Of a DNA stretch of 6,859 nt, positions 1-4,840 are shown in pieces. The stretch is from Verrucomicrobiota bacterium. Lineage in GTDB: Bacteria > Verrucomicrobiota > Verrucomicrobiia > Opitutales > UBA2995. Position numbers and translations under genes: made by a program. Every line of letters begins with the position of its first letter. Within the stretch, counting starts at the first letter, position 1. The notes under the pieces were generated by a model. That model had not been told where the DNA came from and did no database searches. It saw only the letters and a program-made list of their open reading frames with translations. The stretch is taken from assembly GCA_027297085.1 (NCBI GenBank), contig JAPUIL010000120.1:1-6859 (forward strand). Reading direction: 5' to 3'.

Positions 1-1095
1 GAATAAGGCCGGAGCGATATCGGTCAATTCGACCAGTCCTGAGTTGATTGTCCCTCTTCCAATCTTTCCTGGCCACGATAGGATAAGCGGAACACGTACC
101 AAGCTATCGTAAAAGCGGCATCCTTTGAGAAGCAATCCATGGTCTCCGAGCATCTCTCCGTGGTCGCTCATGAAAATGACCAGAGTGTTTTCACGTTGTC
201 CGGTGCTCTCTAGAGCATCGAGCATTCTGCCTACATTTTCATCGATGAGTTCGATCATGGCATAGTAGGCGGCTTTGAGTTCCCTTGCTTTAAAACGCTT
301 GGGATCACGGCATTCGGTTTGAAAATCGACGTTCGACAATGCTTTTTGCGAGGCAAAATCGGATTCGCGAAACAAGGGATCGGGCAAATCTTCCGGGTTA
401 TAGCGCGTGAGAAACTCCTCAGGTGGATCAAATGGTTTGTGCGGGTCAAAAATGTTGACGCTTAAAAGCCAGGGAGCTTCTCCGGTTGATTCAATGAAAT
501 CGATCGCGCGGTCAGCACACCAGGTCGTCTGATGCAGCTCGGGCGTTGAATTTAATAAGGTATCTTCTCTGCCGCCAAATTCGGCGCCTTTCGATTTGGC
601 CCAATCGACGTATTGGTTCATTCCCCGTGCCCAACGGTCCCGTGGGCTATGGCTCCATTCAAATACGCGATAGCCGTCGTCTGAAGGACGATGCTCGATT
701 TTACCAGCAGTACCCGAAAGGTGAAGCTTGCCCACTAATCCGCAATCGTAGCCAGACTCGGCGAGCAATCCGGTTACTAGAGGTGCTGCTTCTGACCAGC
801 GATCATTGCCATTCATACATCCGTGAACACTGCTTGGATACATGCCGGTCAGGAAACTTGCCCGGCTGGGAGTGCAGATCGGACTTTGGCAATATGCCTG
901 TGTGAATGCGGTTCCGATTGCAGCCAGGCGATCGAGATTTGGCGTACGAATGTGGTTGTTGCCCAGGCAGCTAATCGTGTCGTAACGCTGCTGGTCTGTG
1001 CATATCCAAAGAATATTGGGCCGCCTTTGACCTGAACCGGCCTTGATTCTGAAATCCTGGCCTTTTGGGTTAGATCTGCTGTCCGAATTAGGCAA
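1..1095 (-). CDS. Sulfatase (formylglycine-dependent, alkaline-phosphatase superfamily), 3' end cut by window edge
   Basis: Hydrolyses a sulfate ester; by family, the catalytic residue is a formylglycine made from Cys. I translated the minus strand through 365 codons with no stop; the C-terminus lies beyond position 1. Numbering from the TTG at 1095: metal ligands D34-Q35 in a TDQQRYD motif, the sulfatase signature CTPSR at residues 74-78 (bases 862-876), GKLH with K123 and H125, DPH with H219, SDHG with D311-H312, and K324. All expected active-site residues in this part are present. The DQ pair and the GDHGLLLKG stretch resemble choline-sulfatase or phosphonate-monoester-hydrolase-like members rather than classic DDxG arylsulfatases. 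No signal peptide is visible, which suggests a cytoplasmic enzyme. There is no in-frame ATG upstream: the frame opens at 1182 and the only usual start codon before the PNILW strand is TTG 1095, with no good Shine-Dalgarno. It lies 53 nt after the GntR gene, probably as one operon. The substrate cannot be told. Confidence 0.93.
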   Translation of the reverse strand, partial: MPNSDSRSNPKGQDFRIKAGSGQRRPNILWICTDQQRYDTISCLGNNHIRTPNLDRLAAIGTAFTQAYCQSPICTPSRASFLTGMYPSSVHGCMNGNDRWSEAAPLVTGLLAESGYDCGLVGKLHLSGTAGKIEHRPSDDGYRVFEWSHSPRDRWARGMNQYVDWAKSKGAEFGGREDTLLNSTPELHQTTWCADRAIDFIESTGEAPWLLSVNIFDPHKPFDPPEEFLTRYNPEDLPDPLFRESDFASQKALSNVDFQTECRDPKRFKARELKAAYYAMIELIDENVGRMLDALESTGQRENTLVIFMSDHGEMLGDHGLLLKGCRFYDSLVRVPLILSWPGKIGRGTINSGLVELTDIAPALF

Positions 1096-1148
1096 TTGTG
1101 TGTTGCTGTTAGATGTAAGCTTCGAATGCCGGGTGGGAAAATCTCTGC

Positions 1149-1916
1149 TTAGGCGGTCTTGTCGTCTGGTATATTGGATAAGTTAGCCAAAGCACGATCG
1201 AAATGGCGTATCAGGGCTTGGCGAGATCCATGCGAATCACCTGCTTCAATCTTTTCAATAATCGATGAATGTTCTTGTACCGAATTTTCCATTACGGAAA
1301 AATCGCGACTTTTAAGCATCATTCGATCCCTTATTAAAAGCGCTACTTGTTGGTAGAGCATGTTAATGATGGGATTATCCAGCCCTTCGACGAGTGCAGC
1401 ATGAAATTTCCAATGGGTTTTATTATAAGCGCCGATGTCCTTGTTTTTTAGGGCATCGCGTTGCCTGCTCAGATTTTCATTTAGTGCGCTTATAGTAACG
1501 GGATTGTGTTTCATCGCAAGCGCTTCGACGGCCGAACCTTCGATCAAAACTCGAAATTGAAGTACGTTTGCGACCGTGGCCCGCGCGTTAGACAGATAAG
1601 AGCTAACATTTTCAATCAACAAGTTCAGATAGAAGTCGTAGTCGTTTCTAGCAACGAATGCTCCCGATCCCTTTCGTACCTCAATTAGGCCTTTTGTCTC
1701 TAATATTTTTAAGGCATCCCGGATTGCGCGCCGGCTTACACCTGCTTGTTCTGACAAGATGCTCTCCGAAGGTAGTTTGTCCCCTTGTTGAAAATCGCCA
1801 CTCAGGATTTGCTGCTCCAATTGGCTGACGACCTCATCGCACAAACGTGGCCCTGATATGTTCTTAAGCGCTCTGGTCATTGATGTTGTAAATGAGATTA
1901 GTTTGACATATGACAT
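1149..1916 (-). CDS. GntR-family transcriptional regulator, FadR/FCD subfamily
   Basis: A DNA-binding repressor or activator that by family responds to a small acid or sugar-acid ligand. Residues about 22-90 form the winged helix-turn-helix: a LPSE motif (48-51), a recognition-helix region GVSRRAIRDALKILE, and a wing ending RKGSGAFVA. Residues about 115-245 are an all-helical FCD ligand domain, with FRVLIEGSAVEALA at 121-134. FCD proteins usually bind a metal through Asp and three His; here H172, H216 and H238 are in place, but the Asp position of the D-x3-H motif is His168. The coordinates give the longest form (ATG at 1916). A second ATG at 1880 (residue 13) fits the usual N-terminus of the family better. 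It also avoids placing the start codon inside the palindrome at 1911-1922, near where transcription would begin. Neither start has a clear Shine-Dalgarno. It is first in a probable operon with the sulfatase and divergent from the plus-strand genes, so autoregulation and local control are likely. Confidence 0.93.
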   Translation of the reverse strand: MSYVKLISFTTSMTRALKNISGPRLCDEVVSQLEQQILSGDFQQGDKLPSESILSEQAGVSRRAIRDALKILETKGLIEVRKGSGAFVARNDYDFYLNLLIENVSSYLSNARATVANVLQFRVLIEGSAVEALAMKHNPVTISALNENLSRQRDALKNKDIGAYNKTHWKFHAALVEGLDNPIINMLYQQVALLIRDRMMLKSRDFSVMENSVQEHSSIIEKIEAGDSHGSRQALIRHFDRALANLSNIPDDKTA

Positions 1917-1922
1917 ATGTCA
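1903..1922. promoter_or_regulatory. Palindromic putative GntR operator in the divergent promoter region
   Basis: TGACATATGTCA at 1911-1922 is a perfect 12-bp palindrome. It overlaps a second symmetric arrangement, CATATG-A-CATATG at 1907-1919, so the site can also be read as a 13-bp operator with a central base. Short AT-rich palindromes next to the regulator gene are typical of FCD-type GntR operators. It covers the first possible start codon of the regulator. On the plus strand it contains a perfect TTGACA hexamer (1903-1908), but the -10 at the right distance (TTTATA, 1926-1931) is poor. Binding by the adjacent regulator is inferred. Confidence 0.55.
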
Positions 1923-1925
1923 CTT

Positions 1926-1954
1926 TTTATAGCAATAATATTTGCTATGAAGAA
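1926..1954 (-). promoter_or_regulatory. Candidate promoter for the GntR-sulfatase operon
   Basis: On the minus strand, TATAAA (complement of 1926-1931) matches the -10 consensus at five of six positions. A hexamer TTCTTC lies 17 bp upstream (complement of 1949-1954) and is a poor -35. Transcription would start at about 1917-1920, inside the 1911-1922 palindrome. That supports autoregulation and use of the inner ATG at 1880. Low certainty, because the -35 is weak. Confidence 0.3.
1929..1948. promoter_or_regulatory. Second inverted repeat in the divergent region, possible operator
   Basis: ATAGCAA at 1929-1935 is matched by TTGCTAT at 1942-1948 with a 6-bp AT-rich spacer, a perfect 7-bp dyad. 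It nearly fills the spacer of the candidate minus-strand promoter, so a protein bound here would block RNA polymerase. Its sequence differs from the 1911-1922 palindrome, so it may belong to another regulator. A chance dyad in AT-rich DNA is possible. Confidence 0.35.
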
Positions 1955-2007
1955 CTAAAGGAATTCTTCAAGACAATCTTTGATTTTCCTCATTTTAGTG
2001 CAATTTT

Positions 2008-2013
2008 GATAAT
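2008..2013 (+). promoter_or_regulatory. Candidate -10 element ahead of the Tat-signal ORF
   Basis: GATAAT matches the -10 consensus at five of six positions and lies 27 nt before the ATG at 2035. No convincing -35 is found 16-18 bp upstream. It would leave a very short leader containing the AAAGG ribosome-binding site at 2023-2027. Speculative. Confidence 0.2.
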
Positions 2014-2034
2014 CTTAGTTCGAAAGGTATCCAA

Positions 2035-2187
2035 ATGATGCAACGTCGCCAGTTTCTCGGTCTTGGACTTGCCGGGGTGGCCGGTTTAGGTCTGGATCTC
2101 GACGAGCAAGTAGCCGCCAAGATTCCGTATACACCTAAAGACTGGAGTGCGCACGAGTGGTCGGATGGTGCAATTTGTGACCGGTAA
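2035..2187 (+). CDS. Short ORF (50 aa) with twin-arginine signal sequence, possibly a truncated gene
   Basis: The ORF begins MMQRRQFLGLGLAGVAGLGL: a twin-arginine motif RRQFLGL followed directly by a Gly/Ala/Leu hydrophobic stretch, as in Tat export signals. After the signal come about 28 residues (AKIPYTPKDWSAHEWSDGA is the readable part), then TAA at 2185. I recognise no domain. A ribosome-binding site AAAGG at 2023-2027 sits 7 nt before the first ATG, the best such site on the plus strand of the window, so translation is likely. Tat signals normally lead larger, often cofactor-bearing proteins, so this may be the remnant of a longer gene. Reading in the other frame near 2174 would extend it to a TGA at 2198-2200 that overlaps the next ATG (2197) as ATGA, a typical operon junction. 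A small frameshift here is therefore also possible. The function is unknown. Confidence 0.5.
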   Translation: MMQRRQFLGLGLAGVAGLGLDLDEQVAAKIPYTPKDWSAHEWSDGAICDR

Positions 2188-2196
2188 ACTGTTTCG

Positions 2197-3666
2197 ATGA
2201 ATCCTCGATACAGGAGCTTTGACTCAACTCGATTTTTTTTAGAGATACTCTTTTTTCTTGTCTCGTTCCTCTGTGTGAGTGGGGAAGATTTTCGTGTAAT
2301 TGATGGAGATCTTCCCAATTGAATTCCTTCTGGAAAAATGGTGACGGTTTGGATGAAGCAAAAAATGATTGCTGCGTATGAGGAGTGGCAGGCTGACTTT
2401 GTGCGTTTGCAGGAGGATGGTGGCTGGGAGGATCATCACCAGGAACTTCGCGAAAATCTGATTGAGTCGATAGGTGGCCTGCCGGAACGTACGCCTCTCC
2501 ATGCCCGGGTGACGGGATCAATCGAGCGACCAGATTTCCGGGTGGAAAAGATCCTGTTTGAGAGCCGGCCTGGATTTTACGTTACGGCCAACTTGTATCT
2601 GCCGTTGCTGGATCTTCGACCGGCAAAGCAGAATCAACAACCGCCCTTGGTATTTGTCAGTTCAACCGGTGCAGCTGCATCATTAAGGAGCGGATTGTTG
2701 CCGGACAAAGCTGCCCGTTCTGGCCGGAGAGTTATTGCGGTGGATCCGCGGGGAATTGGGGAAACGGCACAAAAATCTCTAACGGGTCAAGGTAGATTTT
2801 TCGGCTCTGACCAGGAGGATGTGGCAGCGGCCTATGTGTTGGGTGAGAGTTATCTGGGACTGCGGACAGAGGATATTTCGCGGGCGGTGAGATATGCCGC
2901 CGGTAACCATGCGGAAGCCATTGAATTATATGCGGAAGGGCAAATGGCTGTGGCTGCGTTGCATGCAGCTTTTCTTGAACCCGATTTGATCTCCGGCACT
3001 CAATTGAAAAACTCGCTGGTATCGTGGGAAAGCATTCTGGTCCGTGAACGATCGTTTCAGCAACTGGCCAACGTGGTTCATGGCTGTTTACTTCACTATG
3101 ATCTGCCTCAGCTGGCAAATGAGTTAGAAGGACATCTGGAAATGATACTTCCGGTAGACAGCCTTGGTTTGGAAATACTACCGGAGGGTGCGCCGCTACC
3201 GCCCGGTTATCATGATCCGGATAAGCCAGGTTTGGTGGGCACTTTTTTCAGCAAAGCCTCCTTTTTAAATCCTCAAGGCGAATTCCCCTTGTATGTGTTG
3301 TCGGTAGATTACGACAACGCCATTGAAAAACGTGGCAACGACTGGAGTGGGATCTGGAGCGGCCATTTGCTTGGCACGGCTACGGGAAACATCGAGCTGA
3401 GGGGACAGACAGATCAGGCACTTTCAATAACCGTGGATGGGAACTCCGTTCTCACTCTCGAGGACTTTACCGGCACCAGGTCCGTAACTGTAAAGATGGA
3501 AAAAGGGTCGTTTATCCCGTAGAAGTGCGCTACCAGATGCCTTTTGGAGGAAGGGGGGGTTAAGATTCAATGGTCGTGGAAGGGTCGTCCCTTTGAAGTC
3601 ATTGCAATGGATTCTCTCCGTCATTCACAGTCGCAGGAATCTGAACTTCGGAAAAATTGGAGATAA
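2197..3666 (+). pseudogene. Broken gene for a secreted alpha/beta-hydrolase-like protein with C-terminal PA14 domain
   Basis: This is the full ancestral reading. From ATG 2197, 41 codons encode a Sec-type signal peptide (basic start, hydrophobic FFLEILFFLVSFLCV, likely cut after VSG) and a short linker, then an in-frame TGA at 2320-2322. The same frame resumes at once with IPSGKMVTVWMKQKM and stays open to TAG at 3520. Residues just before Met2338 look like part of the family's N-terminal helix, so the true start is upstream. Past the TAG, the -1 frame continues the PA14 domain (VEVRYQMPFGG, 3519-3551). After the G7 run at 3553-3559 the original frame resumes (VKIQWSWKGRPFEV) to TAA 3664-3666. 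So there are one nonsense change, one apparent base loss at about 3517-3520 and one apparent extra G. No good Shine-Dalgarno precedes 2197. The three lesions may be real decay or sequence error; the preserved reading on each side means any decay is recent. Confidence 0.75.
2338..3522 (+). CDS. Main open frame of the broken gene: acetylxylan-esterase-like alpha/beta-hydrolase core plus most of a PA14 domain
   Basis: This 394-aa stretch is the longest intact part of the 2197-3666 gene. Residues 1-60 are the helical N-terminus ending GGLPERTPLHARVTG. Residues 61-275 are an alpha/beta-hydrolase fold close to the exported acetylxylan-esterase or dienelactone-hydrolase-like proteins common in Planctomycetes and Verrucomicrobia: FESRPGFYVTANLYLP (75-90), VIAVDPRGIGET (132-143), LVSWESI, and VVHGCLLHYDLP before LPVDSLG (271-277). 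The nucleophile elbow, expected as G-x-S-x-G, reads AEGQM at 199-203, so the Ser position is Gly201 and classic esterase activity is doubtful. No obvious catalytic His follows D274. From about residue 298 (3229) to the end is a PA14 domain: GLVGTFF, VDYDNAIE, WSGIWSGHL, and ITVDGNSVLTL. By family, PA14 domains often bind carbohydrates. As written, the frame lacks a signal peptide and ends in mid-domain. If it is expressed by restarting at 2338, the product would stay in the cytoplasm. Confidence 0.7.
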   Translation: MVTVWMKQKMIAAYEEWQADFVRLQEDGGWEDHHQELRENLIESIGGLPERTPLHARVTGSIERPDFRVEKILFESRPGFYVTANLYLPLLDLRPAKQNQQPPLVFVSSTGAAASLRSGLLPDKAARSGRRVIAVDPRGIGETAQKSLTGQGRFFGSDQEDVAAAYVLGESYLGLRTEDISRAVRYAAGNHAEAIELYAEGQMAVAALHAAFLEPDLISGTQLKNSLVSWESILVRERSFQQLANVVHGCLLHYDLPQLANELEGHLEMILPVDSLGLEILPEGAPLPPGYHDPDKPGLVGTFFSKASFLNPQGEFPLYVLSVDYDNAIEKRGNDWSGIWSGHLLGTATGNIELRGQTDQALSITVDGNSVLTLEDFTGTRSVTVKMEKGSFIP

Positions 3667-3733
3667 ATGACTTTTATACGCTTTCGATAGAACGCCTGAA
3701 GTAGTCTTTCACACGATTAACATCCAATTATAA

Positions 3734-3773
3734 AAACAAACCGCTCAGACGTTTAAGTCGGAGCGGTTTGTTT
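3734..3773. terminator. Bidirectional intrinsic terminator between convergent genes
   Basis: Arms at 3734-3746 and 3761-3773 are a perfect 13-bp inverted repeat (AAACAAACCGCTC and its complement). After an A/G mismatch the stem can extend by GAC/GTC around a GTTTAA loop. The outer part of the stem is A-rich on the left and T-rich on the right, so it can terminate from either side. It lies 68 nt after the end of the hydrolase/PA14 gene and about 110 nt past the stop of the converging receptor gene. Confidence 0.85.
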
Positions 3774-3797
3774 GGAAATTTTATTCACTTTCGGGTC

Positions 3798-3821
3798 TAA
3801 TACCTCGCAGCTTGCTGCGAT
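3798..3821. repeat. REP-like hairpin, copy 1
   Basis: AATACCTCGCAGCTTGCTGCGA contains a 7-bp stem, TCGCAGC (3805-3811) with GCTGCGA (3814-3820), around a TT loop. The outer CC of the left arm has lost its partner (ATC follows instead of AGG), so this copy is partly degraded compared with copy 2. The two copies share the AATACCTCG head and the AGCTTGCT centre. Such extragenic palindromes are often moved by RAYT-type transposases; none is seen in this window. Confidence 0.6.
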
Positions 3822-3846
3822 CTTAAATCTCAAATTTGCAATTTCA

Positions 3847-3873
3847 AATACCTCGGAGCTTGCTCCGAGGTTC
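3847..3873. repeat. REP-like hairpin, copy 2 (possible terminator of the receptor gene)
   Basis: AATACCTCGGAGCTTGCTCCGAGG holds a perfect 9-bp stem, 3851-3859 with 3862-3870, around TT. Compared with copy 1, the C-G pair next to the loop is swapped to G-C, a compensating change that keeps the stem. It starts 13 nt beyond the receptor stop codon. Read on the minus strand it is followed by TATTTG, so it may also help end that transcript, although the T-tract is short. Confidence 0.65.
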
Positions 3874-3883
3874 TTTACTTTGA

Positions 3884-4840
3884 TTATCTCCAGTTGAAGC
3901 GCACGCCGGCACGAACATAAGATCCGTAGAATTCTCCACTTCGAAGCCGGTTTGTGGATCTACCGTAGGTTTGAATCTTTTCCTCATCGAAGATGTTCTG
4001 CCAATTGATATAGAGTGTGTAATTATCATTGATATTGTAGCTGGCCTGTATGTCCGTGAATTCACGGGTGTCATCCCACCGGTCAAAATCGCTATTGCCG
4101 GAAAGTCGACGCAGACTTTCATCTTGATAATTCCAGGCGATCCGTGCCGCGAAACCATGTTTCTGGTAGTAGAAAGCCACGTTGTAAATCTCTGACGGTT
4201 GACGGAAGAAAGGCAGATTATCCATTTCGCGATCGAATATCGTTACATCTGAACTGATAAAGGTCGCGTTTACGTCCAGTCCAAATCCATCGAAAAAGCT
4301 GTCTTCGAAGAAGGTAGTAAAGGGGATTTGTGCAGCCAACTCCACCCCCTTGATGGTGGCGGATGGAGCATTTTGAAAGGACGTAGTGGAGAGACTATCG
4401 AAACCAATGCCGTTGTAGGTGACATTATCCTGTTGGTCCTCGAATTCATAAATCGGATTATCGATATCTTTCCAAAATACACCTGCTGAGACCACACCAC
4501 CTGATTGCAGGTAATGCTCTATGGCCAAGTCAAAATTAATTGCTTCGTAGGGAGAGAGCTCGGGATTTCCTATCTCCAGTTCACCTATGTTTTCGAAGCC
4601 GGGACTGATTACATCATCCGGGGGTAATTCTTCATATTCCAGCACAGAGATTGGCGACGCTTTTTCATATTGAGGGCGGCCCACGGTACCGGTAAACGCA
4701 GCTCTGAGAATGGTCTGGCCGTCAATTTCGTAACGGAACTGCAGGTTCGGCAGGATGTTGTCATAACCAAAAGTTCCCATGTTTTCGACCACGGCGAATA
4801 CATCATCTCCATCCACCGTTTTCACCTTCCTGAAACTCAA
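3884..4840 (-). CDS. TonB-dependent receptor, C-terminal barrel part (separated by a frameshift)
   Basis: A 318-aa frame covering the last third of the receptor encoded at 3884-6830. The apparent ATG at 4840 is not a real start: it lies in the overlap with the upstream frame, and the first seven residues (MSFRKVK) are out-of-frame sequence. True receptor sequence starts at TVDGDD. It carries typical late-barrel features: YDNILPNLQFRYEIDGQTILRAAFTGTVGRP-type text at about residues 26-56 (the conserved R-A-A-x-T-x-x-x-x-R-P segment), alternating polar and aromatic beta-strands, NYTLYINWQNIFDEE near 276-290, and a last strand VRAGVRFNWR. The final residue is Arg rather than the usual aromatic, with Trp just before it. 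Alone it could not be exported or plug the pore, so it makes sense only joined to the 4803-6830 frame. Stop TAA at 3884-3886 is followed by the REP-like hairpin. Confidence 0.85.
   Translation of the reverse strand: MSFRKVKTVDGDDVFAVVENMGTFGYDNILPNLQFRYEIDGQTILRAAFTGTVGRPQYEKASPISVLEYEELPPDDVISPGFENIGELEIGNPELSPYEAINFDLAIEHYLQSGGVVSAGVFWKDIDNPIYEFEDQQDNVTYNGIGFDSLSTTSFQNAPSATIKGVELAAQIPFTTFFEDSFFDGFGLDVNATFISSDVTIFDREMDNLPFFRQPSEIYNVAFYYQKHGFAARIAWNYQDESLRRLSGNSDFDRWDDTREFTDIQASYNINDNYTLYINWQNIFDEEKIQTYGRSTNRLRSGEFYGSYVRAGVRFNWR

Noticed and set aside
546..1035. Plus-strand ORFs of 119 and 70 codons
   Set aside because: They lie opposite the sulfatase, whose minus-strand frame contains all the conserved active-site motifs. 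They have no recognisable content.
2320..2322. TGA read as selenocysteine or as a reassigned codon
   Set aside because: The site follows a signal peptide in a linker with no redox role. I see only a 4-bp TTCC/GGAA hairpin downstream, not a convincing insertion element. Nothing else in the window suggests TGA reassignment.
2135..3118. Minus-strand ORFs of up to 128 codons opposite the hydrolase gene
   Set aside because: They are Pro/His/Ser-rich mirror readings of a recognisable plus-strand gene.
2035..3522. One fused gene running from the Tat signal into the hydrolase, since both are in the same frame
   Set aside because: It would need two stop codons ignored and would carry a Tat signal followed by a separate Sec signal. 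Two adjacent genes fit better.
3511..3561. Programmed frameshifting in the PA14 region
   Set aside because: Two opposite shifts would be needed about 40 nt apart, and no standard slippery heptamer with a downstream structure is clear. Single-base error or mutation is simpler.
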